A stretch of 28,302 nucleotides of DNA from a virus. Both the position numbers and the translations under genes were made by a program. Positions within the stretch are counted from its first letter, which is position 1. Each line of letters opens with the position of its first letter. Below are positions 15,449 through 23,074 of the stretch, piece by piece. The notes under the pieces were generated by a model, which made no database searches, was not told where the DNA came from, and saw only the letters and a list, made by a program, of their open reading frames with translations. The stretch is taken from the IMG/VR virus record IMGVR_UViG_3300037189_032910, positions 1-28,302 of that record. One strand, written 5' to 3'.

Positions 15449-18238
15449 TTACCATTCTATAAAATTTTCTGTAGACTTTGAGTTCAAGAAAAAGTAAACA
15501 GCTTCTTCTGTTGTTGTTGTTGGAGTGGGAGTGGGAGTGCTAGGCATAGGAGGAACAATACAGCTCGTCCCCCATTTATAACTACCTGAATCTGAATTTG
15601 AACTCATAGAAAGTGTTATACTGCTATGAATTCCTGGGAATATAATTATTCCGTATCCGGATTGTCCACCTATAGTGTTGCTGTTGATTTGATATATTCC
15701 ACCACTTGAGATATTTGATTCGCAAGCATCTCCAGTGGTGGAATTACAATATATTTGACATGGAACAGAAGAACTAATGCTAATATACTCTATGAAATCA
15801 CTTCCTATATTCCCTAATTCAAATATTGCAAGAACAGGATTGGTTACAGGTTGAGAGAAAGTAAAAGTTTTGTCCCCGACCCACCATCCAAGTTTATAAT
15901 CAGAGCCATTTAGAGGTTTATCATCACAAGTCATATTATCATAGCAAAATGCGTTTCTCCAAGGTCTTGTATCGGTCTCAAAAACTGTAATTTCCCCATC
16001 GTTGGTAGATATTTTCTCATTATCGCCGGATCCACTGGACCAAATAACACAGTCGGATGTGGGTGTTGGCGTAGGTGTTGGACAAGCTACCCAACTATCT
16101 AAAAGTGTTGCTATGATTTTATTATCACTCGCCAACAAAGAACAATCAAGTTTATCGCTTGGGACTTGTATCCAAGTTCCATCTCTTGATTTAAATTCAA
16201 GACCGCAGCAATTGCCAGAATCATTTTTTACGCGAACTTCGTATACTTTACTTCCATCTTCTAAGGTTTCTTTTTCAATTACATCCAAAATTTCAAGACT
16301 GCATTTGCAGCAAGAGAAAGGATCTATTGTGAATTCATAATAAGCCCCAGAGTGATACAAAGGATCAATTGTGTCAACGCTGATTTCTATTATGTTCAAG
16401 CCTTTTGGAAGAATTTTTGAATAAGGATTCAAAGGAACAGAAACTATTTCTTCTACGGGGTCACATCCTTTATTTCCTCCAACAGAATGACCCAATATTA
16501 CTTTTGATCCATTTATTTTTATTTGCATTTGTTCGTAACAAGAATCTTGAACTTCGGCTTTGCCTTCCCATCCTATTGTAACGTTGGTTGCATAAGCTAA
16601 TTGTAAATAAAGTTTACATGTTGATTTTTGAATGTTTTTATTATATTTTTCACAGTTTATATCATTTTCAAAATCTATTCTTATTTTATTGCCATTTATA
16701 CTCCAAGGACTTTTAACCACACTAGACCCATCTTTATAGAAAAATCCTTTATCTTCGTTCCAAGAGTATCTTCTTATGTTTCCCTCTTGGTTGTCTCCAA
16801 TAAATCCTTGTTCGAATATTTCTACGCAATCATTATTACCCGCATCACAAAAACCACCTATCTTTATTTTCTCACAACCAGGGATAGAAATTACCCCATC
16901 TACTATGTTGGACTTCCAGTTTGTTACAGTTTTATTCCAGTATGCGAGTCCTTTTGAATCACTTATTGTCAGGTCATCAGAACCCATATCTACTGTTATT
17001 TTATTTCCACTATCGTCTGTTCCTTCCCAAACATTATCTCCCGACTTTATAAGCTTTAAATTAAAGCATGGTATATCGCAGGTGGTTGGAGCACCGGGAT
17101 CTTCATAACAACATTGGTTATATTCAAAAGTAAAATTAAAATCTTCCCCGGTCCCACCGGCATAATTTAAATTATTAATATAACAAGGAGATGTTAAATT
17201 TGTTCCATTTAAAGAGTAATTTCTAATTCCGAGAATTCCCCAATTTCCGTTGTTGTTAAGTTGAATGTTTTTCATCTTGACCGTATTTGTTCCTTCTATA
17301 ACAAAACTTGGATCAAAATTATATTTAACCATTTTTGATAACGGACAGGCAAAATCTGGTTCTGTAATGATTAAATTGGGATTATTATTTGCAATAAATA
17401 CCGATCCAATAAGATCATCTATGGATAAATCTGCAACTCCTATTAAGTGATCATTTAGATAAATCTCAAAATTATCATCTTTTGCAGCATTTGCATTACA
17501 GATAGAAAAAACCATAACTCTGTCGCAGCCATCAGGAGTTGGAGTTATAGATGGGTTTGTAAGTGTTGGAGTTGGGGTTGTAAGTGTTGGGGTTGATATT
17601 ATAGGTGTTGGTGTTGGTGTTGGTGTTGGGGGCAACGTGGGGAGTATTCCTTCGGTTAGCGGAACGCTGTATATTTCTATTTTGTGAATAGTTCCAGAGT
17701 CTGTTTCGTTTGGAACCATAAAATCGTCTATACAAAATAATAAAATATTATTATCGGCTACTGCGCTTCTTCTGATTGAATCATCAAAAACGAATTGAGC
17801 ACTATTATCAACATATGTTTTTACTTGCCCGTTTGAAGATCTTGTTATTATATATCTACATCTCTTTCCTGCCGTCACAGTCCCCACTATTCCGCTATAT
17901 GGATAAAATTGTAGTCCATGATTGCCCCCGGAATTAAAAACATACAATCCATAGTCTGATGTTCTGTTTTTAAAATCTAATATTCTTTGCCAAGCCGCAG
18001 GACCTAATGTGTTAAAAGTTATATCTACAATTATTGTGTAGTTTTCAATATTAGACAAAGCCCCAGTTAGAGATAAGCCTTGGTTTCTACCAAAAACATA
18101 ACCATTACTTGTTATGTTTCCGCCAAAGCCGATTAGCGGTGTGCTTCCTACTGAATCTGTTAAACTGCCATTTAATTCATAAGAATGAATTAAATTCGAG
18201 CTCGTTAATGCAGATATATTTTTTTCTACGTCTTCCAT
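15449..18238 (-). CDS. Large surface protein with LamG-like N-terminus and Thr-Pro linkers
   Basis: Residues 10-205 of the 929-aa protein look like a LamG/concanavalin-type carbohydrate-binding jelly roll: SYELNGSLTDSVG, the YTIIVDITF strand, YGLYVFNSGG and a closing strand KIEIYSVPL. A Thr/Pro linker (about 207-236) follows, then several Cys-containing beta domains, a second PT linker (about 720-730), another beta domain and a third PT linker near 898-910. Overall this is a modular adhesin or fibre. Related linkers occur in three other proteins here. No signal peptide, as expected for a virion part. TATAAATT lies 2 nt before the ATG with no Shine-Dalgarno. The final 15 residues after the last linker (VYFFLNSKSTENFIEW) may be a terminal tag. 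Confidence 0.78.
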   Translation of the reverse strand: MEDVEKNISALTSSNLIHSYELNGSLTDSVGSTPLIGFGGNITSNGYVFGRNQGLSLTGALSNIENYTIIVDITFNTLGPAAWQRILDFKNRTSDYGLYVFNSGGNHGLQFYPYSGIVGTVTAGKRCRYIITRSSNGQVKTYVDNSAQFVFDDSIRRSAVADNNILLFCIDDFMVPNETDSGTIHKIEIYSVPLTEGILPTLPPTPTPTPTPIISTPTLTTPTPTLTNPSITPTPDGCDRVMVFSICNANAAKDDNFEIYLNDHLIGVADLSIDDLIGSVFIANNNPNLIITEPDFACPLSKMVKYNFDPSFVIEGTNTVKMKNIQLNNNGNWGILGIRNYSLNGTNLTSPCYINNLNYAGGTGEDFNFTFEYNQCCYEDPGAPTTCDIPCFNLKLIKSGDNVWEGTDDSGNKITVDMGSDDLTISDSKGLAYWNKTVTNWKSNIVDGVISIPGCEKIKIGGFCDAGNNDCVEIFEQGFIGDNQEGNIRRYSWNEDKGFFYKDGSSVVKSPWSINGNKIRIDFENDINCEKYNKNIQKSTCKLYLQLAYATNVTIGWEGKAEVQDSCYEQMQIKINGSKVILGHSVGGNKGCDPVEEIVSVPLNPYSKILPKGLNIIEISVDTIDPLYHSGAYYEFTIDPFSCCKCSLEILDVIEKETLEDGSKVYEVRVKNDSGNCCGLEFKSRDGTWIQVPSDKLDCSLLASDNKIIATLLDSWVACPTPTPTPTSDCVIWSSGSGDNEKISTNDGEITVFETDTRPWRNAFCYDNMTCDDKPLNGSDYKLGWWVGDKTFTFSQPVTNPVLAIFELGNIGSDFIEYISISSSVPCQIYCNSTTGDACESNISSGGIYQINSNTIGGQSGYGIIIFPGIHSSITLSMSSNSDSGSYKWGTSCIVPPMPSTPTPTPTTTTEEAVYFFLNSKSTENFIEW

Positions 18239-18240
18239 TT

Positions 18241-18248
18241 AATTTATA
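18241..18248 (-). promoter_or_regulatory. TATAAATT late-promoter-like box
   Basis: Minus-strand TATAAATT, one base from the T4 late consensus, 2 nt before the ATG of the 929-aa gene. It shares a 52-nt divergent region with the gene at 18291. Confidence 0.42.
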
Positions 18249-18272
18249 TATAAAATTTTAAGTAAAACTTCG

Positions 18273-18288
18273 TAAGTATATATACTTA
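18273..18288. promoter_or_regulatory. Perfect 16-bp palindrome before a start codon
   Basis: TAAGTATATATACTTA is its own reverse complement and ends 2 nt before ATG 18291. It contains a TATATA box. It could be an operator, a promoter or both. Confidence 0.42.
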
Positions 18289-18290
18289 TT

Positions 18291-18659
18291 ATGGAGCACA
18301 TTAAAAAAGAATTAATTGAAAAATATATATCTGATTTTAAAGAAAAAAATACAAAAAATATTAATGATTGCATTTCTTTTGTTTTAAAATGTTTGGATGA
18401 TAGCATCAATCAAGCTGAAAATCTTCCAATTGATGGAGCAAGTAAAAAGGCTGTTGTAATATCTATAATTTATTCAATTTATAATGTTATTATAAGCAAG
18501 AATATGCCCGTATATTTAAAGCCGTTCGATAGCATCATAAAGATAATCATCATACAGTTTTTGATTTCTAATATTATTGATTTTTTGGTGCATAAATACA
18601 ATGAGGGAACATGGAGTAGAAAGGAATCTAATTATGTCTCACGAGGAAAAAACATATAG
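18291..18659 (+). CDS. Hypothetical 122-aa helical protein
   Basis: A helical product. Residues 54-68 and 83-100 are strongly hydrophobic (AVVISIIYSIYNVII and IIKIIIIQFLISNIIDFL), so membrane association or tight helical packing is possible; the flanks are charged. It is divergent from the 929-aa gene and overlaps the subtilase start by 26 nt, so the two may be co-expressed. No family is recognised; a holin-like role is conceivable but not supported by gene order. Confidence 0.66.
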   Translation: MEHIKKELIEKYISDFKEKNTKNINDCISFVLKCLDDSINQAENLPIDGASKKAVVISIIYSIYNVIISKNMPVYLKPFDSIIKIIIIQFLISNIIDFLVHKYNEGTWSRKESNYVSRGKNI

Positions 18660-19575
18660 TTTATTACCGTACGCCAGAGAGGACGTTTGTTCATTACAAG
18701 AAGCACAACAAGCCTCTGGTTGGCAAATAACACGATTTAATTTATCTGATAAATGGAAGCTCAGCCAGGGAGAAGGCGTAAAAATAGCTGTTATAGATAC
18801 TGGTTGTGATTTAAACCATCCAGATCTAAAAAATAATTTACTTCAAGGTAAAAATTTTGTTGAAAGAAACAAAGAGCCTGTTGATGTAAATTCTCATGGA
18901 ACTCATGTTGCAGGAACAATATGTGCTGAAAACAATAACATAGGAATGATTGGGGTGGCTCCTAAATCAAAGATAATTCCCATAAAAGCTCTTGATGATA
19001 GAGGAAATGGCAACCCAAGAGATATAGAAGAAGCCATAATATGGGCAGCAGATCAAGAGGCAGATCTTATAACTATGAGTCTCGGATCTCCTCATCAAGT
19101 GGAATCTATGAGAAAGGCTATTTTATATGCATTAAGCAAAAAATGCGTCACATTTTGTGCCGCTGGTAATGCTGGCAAGACTCACGAAATATTCTACCCA
19201 GCGAACTACCCAGAAACAATTGGAATTGGTGCAATTGATGAAAATTTAGATAGAGCACCGTTTAGCTGCACTGGAAACGATTTGGATTTCTTGGCTCCTG
19301 GGGTCAAGATATTCAGCACAGTTCCAACTAATTGGTATGCTTATATGAGCGGAACAAGCATGAGCAATCCATTTGCTGTTGGTTGTGCAGCACTTCTTTT
19401 GGGTTATGTAAGAAACAACAAAATAGACATAAAACTTGAAAGTGACGAAGATTATAGAAAGATTTTAAAGAAACATACAATTTCTCTAAAAAATCCAGAG
19501 TTTTCAAAAAATAAATTTTTTGAAGGTTTTGGTATTATAGATCCAAGTAACTTTGAAAGTTGGTTACAAGGCTAA
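18634..19575 (+). CDS. Intracellular-subtilisin-like serine protease (S8 family)
   Basis: The 313-aa protein has the full subtilase triad: D55 in AVIDTG, H88 in NSHGTHVAGT and S242 in SGTSMSNP, with oxyanion N179 in AAGNAG. It lacks a signal peptide. The N-terminus has LLPY at residues 10-13, matching the LIPY/F motif of the short inhibitory propeptide of bacterial intracellular subtilisins. The start at 18634 is supported by AAAGGA about 9 nt upstream and because it places LLPY near the N-terminus as in that family. It would be made inactive and switched on by N-terminal cleavage, probably in the host cytoplasm or in assembling particles. It is not related to the usual T4 prohead protease gp21. 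Confidence 0.9.
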   Translation: MSHEEKTYSLLPYAREDVCSLQEAQQASGWQITRFNLSDKWKLSQGEGVKIAVIDTGCDLNHPDLKNNLLQGKNFVERNKEPVDVNSHGTHVAGTICAENNNIGMIGVAPKSKIIPIKALDDRGNGNPRDIEEAIIWAADQEADLITMSLGSPHQVESMRKAILYALSKKCVTFCAAGNAGKTHEIFYPANYPETIGIGAIDENLDRAPFSCTGNDLDFLAPGVKIFSTVPTNWYAYMSGTSMSNPFAVGCAALLLGYVRNNKIDIKLESDEDYRKILKKHTISLKNPEFSKNKFFEGFGIIDPSNFESWLQG

Positions 19576-19730
19576 ATACCGGATGTATTCCTTATTGGAG
19601 ACTTAAGTGCTTCCAATAAGGAATTATAATCCATTTTTTCGACTATTTTGTCATTTTTGTGACACCAATCTAGCATTTTTAATATTATTTTTTCTTTAGA
19701 TTTCAGAACCCAAAAATTATTTATTTTCAT
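19572..19730 (-). CDS. Short hypothetical 52-aa protein
   Basis: A 52-aa product with a lysine-rich N-terminal half and MLDWCHKND in the middle. AAAGGA lies 8 nt before the ATG. Its stop overlaps that of the convergent subtilase by 3-4 nt. A 13-bp inverted repeat lies inside its coding sequence. No function can be given. Confidence 0.52.
   Translation of the reverse strand: MKINNFWVLKSKEKIILKMLDWCHKNDKIVEKMDYNSLLEALKSPIRNTSGI
19587..19624. terminator. 13-bp inverted repeat after the subtilase
   Basis: ATTCCTTATTGGA and TCCAATAAGGAAT pair perfectly around a 12-nt loop, 11 nt after the subtilase stop. A T run follows about 13 nt later on the plus strand. It probably ends or stabilises the subtilase transcript while also coding for part of the opposite 52-aa protein. 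Confidence 0.5.
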
Positions 19731-19847
19731 ATTAATTTTCCTTTTGTTTAAAAGTTTTGCCGATTATATCGTCAAATTCAAAAAATACAACATCAATATC
19801 ATTTGAAATCTTCTATATATTGTGTAATTTTTAATTATAATAATCAT

Positions 19848-21656
19848 ATGGCAATACAAGAATCAGATATAAAATTTTATTATTCTTCTACAAACAGTGG
19901 AACCGAATCATTCGGAGGAACATATTCAAGTGAAATAACAGGGAAGTTTTTATTTTCAGATATTTCTCAAGCAACTCTTGCTGATGGCATCATTGACTAT
20001 AGATGCATATATCTTAAGAATAGCAATCAATCAGAATATTTTAATGATTTTGAGATTTCAATAACAGAGTACGCTCCATCCTATATAGAGTTTGGTTTTT
20101 ATGGAGTTTATTCTTCAAACTCAACAGTAAATATAACAAATGCTGTGGGTGATGGTTCAAAAGTTGTTTATACCACACAAAGTAACCATGGATTTGTTGC
20201 CGGTCAGTCTGTTTTGGTAACAGGAATCACTGGCGATATCTTGAGCGGCTATAATATTAGTGCCACTATAGATTCTGTTACATCAACCACTTTTACAGTT
20301 ACAAGCGATGCAACCGGAGATTATGTTGTTGAGAGCAGTGGAGGTGTTGCAAGTCAAACAGCAATAAAATTTGTGAATGAAGAACAAATTTTAACAATTA
20401 ATTATTTATCTTTACCAACCGAAGGCACAAATAGTTATTTTTATCTTCAATATGAAGATCAAACAGTTAAAGTTTTTTGGTTAAGCAATGTAAATAATCA
20501 AGCAGCAGAACTACAGACTAAGTTGAGAACTTTGAACAAGCTAGATACTGTAGAAGTTTCTTATTTTGATGGAACCTCTTTTAAAATAACCATACCAAAC
20601 CAAAGAGCCAACGACACAATAAGTATTGCTGAGGTGTTAACGATAAACGGTGAGCCTACAAATCCTTTGAATCTCACTGTATCCGGGTCTGTCACAAAGT
20701 TAGGCGGTCCATCAACAGGCGTCACCAGAAACAATAGCTCCGTATTAATAAATCCTGCCCCTGAGCTACCAACATCTCAAACTGCCCCTTCAATTACTTT
20801 TTTTGATATTACAAAAACTTTAAAACTAACTCATTTTTATCCTGGCGATTATTTAGCCATGTGGATAAAAAGAACTGTAATAGCAGGATCGACACCATCA
20901 GATGGAGATGGATTTTTAATCAATATAAGCGCTACCGGCACTACTGTAGACGTAACTAGATCCCCTCTTTGCCCAACATGTCCTCCAGCAGAAACCCCAG
21001 CCACAACACCTACTGAAATACCTACAATAACTCCCACGGCAACTCCATTTGGATGGACTCCTCCACCAACAGCTACTGCAACACCTACTGCAACACCCAC
21101 AACAACCCCCACAGCAACTCCATTTGGATGGACTCCTCCGCCAACAGCTACTGCAACACCTACTGCAACGCCAACAGCTACAGCCTATTATCAAGATGGA
21201 GACATAGTTACTCTCACATGTACAACCGACAGTCCTACTGTCGAAGGACCGGGGGTCATTTTGGGAATACAAAATCAACCAAATTGTTGCGAAGGTAAGC
21301 CTTATATAACCAGGCTTGTAATGCAATATAAATATAAATCATCAGCAGATGAAGGTGGTGTGTGGGCTAATTCTTTACTATACCTGCTAGATAGACCGAG
21401 ATATGGAAACAATACAGCTCAGAAAATTCAAATTGGAACTATAGATTTCGCAGCAGGATATATCTCTACTTCAAATTCTGGACTGGGCTTTTTATTGAGA
21501 GCCGAATTGTGTTCTGGCGACGTTATAGATCAAACAAATTCAGGTTGTAGTATAGAGGGTCCATGTTTTAATTGGGTTGCCGGTAGCATGATATGGAGAA
21601 CCGGTCTTGGGGATACTGAGCAAGATCCCATGCCGATTCAAGTTCCGTGTACATGA
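19848..21656 (+). CDS. Fibre-type structural protein with Thr-Pro repeats
   Basis: The 602-aa protein begins with MAIQESDIKFYYS, a start seen in phage structural proteins, and residues 1-90 look like a beta-rich base domain. A Gly/Thr/Val-rich beta domain (about 93-170, with HGFVAGQSVLVTGI) resembles small fibre or baseplate folds. Further beta domains reach residue 375. Residues 380-445 are a Thr/Pro/Ala-rich linker holding a twofold 25-residue repeat (PFGWTPPPTATATPT core). The last 155 residues form a Cys-containing domain. ATG 19848 is chosen over 19803 because it gives the recognisable N-terminus; there is no Shine-Dalgarno but TATAAT lies 6 nt upstream. It overlaps the convergent gene by 19 nt. 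A host-contact role is likely. Confidence 0.74.
   Translation: MAIQESDIKFYYSSTNSGTESFGGTYSSEITGKFLFSDISQATLADGIIDYRCIYLKNSNQSEYFNDFEISITEYAPSYIEFGFYGVYSSNSTVNITNAVGDGSKVVYTTQSNHGFVAGQSVLVTGITGDILSGYNISATIDSVTSTTFTVTSDATGDYVVESSGGVASQTAIKFVNEEQILTINYLSLPTEGTNSYFYLQYEDQTVKVFWLSNVNNQAAELQTKLRTLNKLDTVEVSYFDGTSFKITIPNQRANDTISIAEVLTINGEPTNPLNLTVSGSVTKLGGPSTGVTRNNSSVLINPAPELPTSQTAPSITFFDITKTLKLTHFYPGDYLAMWIKRTVIAGSTPSDGDGFLINISATGTTVDVTRSPLCPTCPPAETPATTPTEIPTITPTATPFGWTPPPTATATPTATPTTTPTATPFGWTPPPTATATPTATPTATAYYQDGDIVTLTCTTDSPTVEGPGVILGIQNQPNCCEGKPYITRLVMQYKYKSSADEGGVWANSLLYLLDRPRYGNNTAQKIQIGTIDFAAGYISTSNSGLGFLLRAELCSGDVIDQTNSGCSIEGPCFNWVAGSMIWRTGLGDTEQDPMPIQVPCT
21031..21172 (+). repeat. 75-bp tandem repeat in the fibre gene
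   Basis: Two nearly identical in-frame copies, 75 bp apart, each coding a 25-residue unit with PFGWTPPPTATATPT as its core. The few differences are mostly third-position changes. This is a recent internal duplication that lengthens the linker. Confidence 0.85.
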
Positions 21657-21904
21657 CCAGTTTTGATTATTTTGTGTTTTTTTGAAAGATTGGTTTCTTT
21701 TTCTTTGTTTTCTTTCAATGCTTCCTTTATTTTTTTACTCCAAGTTAAAACTTTGCTCCTAGGAACGCCCAACAAAGAAGATAGACCATTGCTATTATTT
21801 AAAACTAATAAAAAGTCGTGCCAAAAATTATCATTTATATTCTTACCAGTTTCTATTATGTTGTTTATTTCTTTTTCTTCTAGATATTTTTCGAATTTTC
21901 CCAT
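21638..21904 (-). CDS. Hypothetical 88-aa protein, possible helix-turn-helix
   Basis: A helical product with a stretch LSSLLGVPRSKVLTWSKKI that looks like a helix-turn-helix recognition unit, followed by a basic tail. Start ATG 21904 is preferred to 22051, which would swallow the neighbour. It overlaps the end of the 75-aa gene by 62 nt in another frame. Either true overlap or an ancestral fusion broken by a frameshift could explain this. The 3' end overlaps the convergent fibre gene by 19 nt. Confidence 0.58.
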   Translation of the reverse strand: MGKFEKYLEEKEINNIIETGKNINDNFWHDFLLVLNNSNGLSSLLGVPRSKVLTWSKKIKEALKENKEKETNLSKKHKIIKTGHVHGT

Positions 21905-22070
21905 ATATTTTCTCAGGATTAAAGTTTGATTTATCTGTTTTAAAGTTTCTTGTAAAATATTTACTTGAAGCACCACTTTTTTCAAAATCACCATCTGAGT
22001 TGGAAAATGTCTGCGACAAATCTCCAACCATGCTTGCATCCATACCTTCAAAAAATTCTTTAAAATTCAT
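21843..22070 (-). CDS. Hypothetical 75-aa protein
   Basis: The product starts MNFKEFFEGMDAS, is Ser/Asp/Gly-rich in the middle and ends in a highly basic tail. TATATA lies 4 nt before the ATG and no Shine-Dalgarno is present. The basic tail is coded in the part that overlaps the next gene, and shifting frame there would give an in-frame fusion with that gene's KFEKYLEEKE start. No family recognised. Confidence 0.5.
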   Translation of the reverse strand: MNFKEFFEGMDASMVGDLSQTFSNSDGDFEKSGASSKYFTRNFKTDKSNFNPEKIYGKIRKISRRKRNKQHNRNW

Positions 22071-22080
22071 AATGTATATA

Positions 22081-22833
22081 TCAGAAATTTTTCCAAATAT
22101 ATTCAACTCTATTTTTATTTATTATTTTTTTTCTATTTAAATTTTTATATAATTTTTTATAAAGATTAGATTCAAGATTATGTAATAAAACTTTACCATT
22201 AAATTTTAATATTAATTTAGAAAACTCTATGTGGTCTTTTTCATCCATTTCTGGTTTGTATGCAGTTTTAATGCACTTGCTTCCACAATAACAAGGCATA
22301 TCACAATATAAAAAAACATTATCGCAGTTAAAGTTTTTAACTATTTCAATTGCTGGTCTATTATAAAGAAAAACTCCATTTAGTCTCTCTGATATAAAAG
22401 ATAGATTATCGGCAGAAGTGTTCCAAGAACAACAATCTCCTTGCTTTTTCTTAGAGCTGGACCAACTATAAGTTTTACATAATCCCGCCCTGCTCATTCT
22501 GTATAAAATATATTGATTTAAAGAATATTCTATATCGTTTTTAAATTCTTTTTTAGTTAGTTCTTTTTTAAATGTAGTTTGGTTAAATTTTATTGATTTT
22601 AATTTGTTTGAAAAATGTTTTTCATTATTCTGTAAAGTTTTAATCAATGTGTATATGCCCGTATTTACATCATTTAAAATACTTATTTTAGATTGTTCTT
22701 TTCTTAAAAAAGTCCCACAACAACCACAGAATGGCTCGCAATAAACAAGATCTTTATAGTTTTCTGGAAATTCGGAGATTATGTCAAATTTTTGAATTTT
22801 TTTTGGTTTAATTTGTTTTTTCTTTTTCTTCAT
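22081..22833 (-). CDS. Dam-like (D12 class) adenine methyltransferase with altered catalytic motif
   Basis: The 250-aa protein follows the D12-class N6-adenine methyltransferase plan: a motif-I-like YCEPFCGCCGTFLRK (31-45), the SILNDVN segment (51-57), a helical target-recognition-like region with YRMSRAGLC, and the motif IV strand ending in DMPCY (178-182), followed by EMDEKDHIEF. The canonical motif IV is DPPY; here it is D-M-P-C-Y. The usual N-terminal GGK segment is also not obvious, and cysteines are enriched around both motifs. It may be inactive or have shifted specificity. A GGAAAG lies before the ATG. It overlaps the zinc-ribbon gene upstream by 26 nt. Confidence 0.74.
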   Translation of the reverse strand: MKKKKKQIKPKKIQKFDIISEFPENYKDLVYCEPFCGCCGTFLRKEQSKISILNDVNTGIYTLIKTLQNNEKHFSNKLKSIKFNQTTFKKELTKKEFKNDIEYSLNQYILYRMSRAGLCKTYSWSSSKKKQGDCCSWNTSADNLSFISERLNGVFLYNRPAIEIVKNFNCDNVFLYCDMPCYCGSKCIKTAYKPEMDEKDHIEFSKLILKFNGKVLLHNLESNLYKKLYKNLNRKKIINKNRVEYIWKNF

Positions 22834-23014
22834 TAATTATCTTTCCGCAAACACTGCATTTTATTTCAAATTTGCCATAACCTTTTGTTTTTCCATTCCA
22901 AAACCAACCCGCATCTTCTTCTTTTTGGCAACCGACACATTTTGCTTCTATGTGTCTTTCTTCTTCTGGTTTGGTTGGATCTATGTAGAAATAGCAATCT
23001 TCTTGAATTTTCAC
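22808..23014 (-). CDS. Zinc-ribbon protein, 68 aa (GTG start)
   Basis: Two CxxC knuckles, CVGC (26-29) and CSVC (53-56), 23 residues apart, with aromatic beta strands between, form a classic small zinc ribbon. The start codon appears to be GTG at 23014; no Shine-Dalgarno is seen. Its end overlaps the methyltransferase start, which suggests coupled translation, and a partner or regulatory role is possible. Confidence 0.66.
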   Translation of the reverse strand: MKIQEDCYFYIDPTKPEEERHIEAKCVGCQKEEDAGWFWNGKTKGYGKFEIKCSVCGKIINEEKEKTN

Positions 23015-23074
23015 AACATAATTAAGTTAAAATTTTCGAAAAAATGCTTTGAAAGTTAATAACTATATTACATT

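Noticed and set aside
16002-17450. Several plus-strand ORFs of 61-112 aa
   Set aside because: All lie antisense within the 929-aa surface protein and lack ribosome sites or protein-like patterns.
19731-19802. Possible 24-aa minus-strand ORF upstream of the 52-aa gene
   Set aside because: The frame has a protein-like acidic sequence but no normal start codon; too short to support.
20849-21326. Minus-strand ORFs rich in Val/Gly or Cys/Ser
   Set aside because: They are the complement of the Thr-Pro repeat of the fibre gene.
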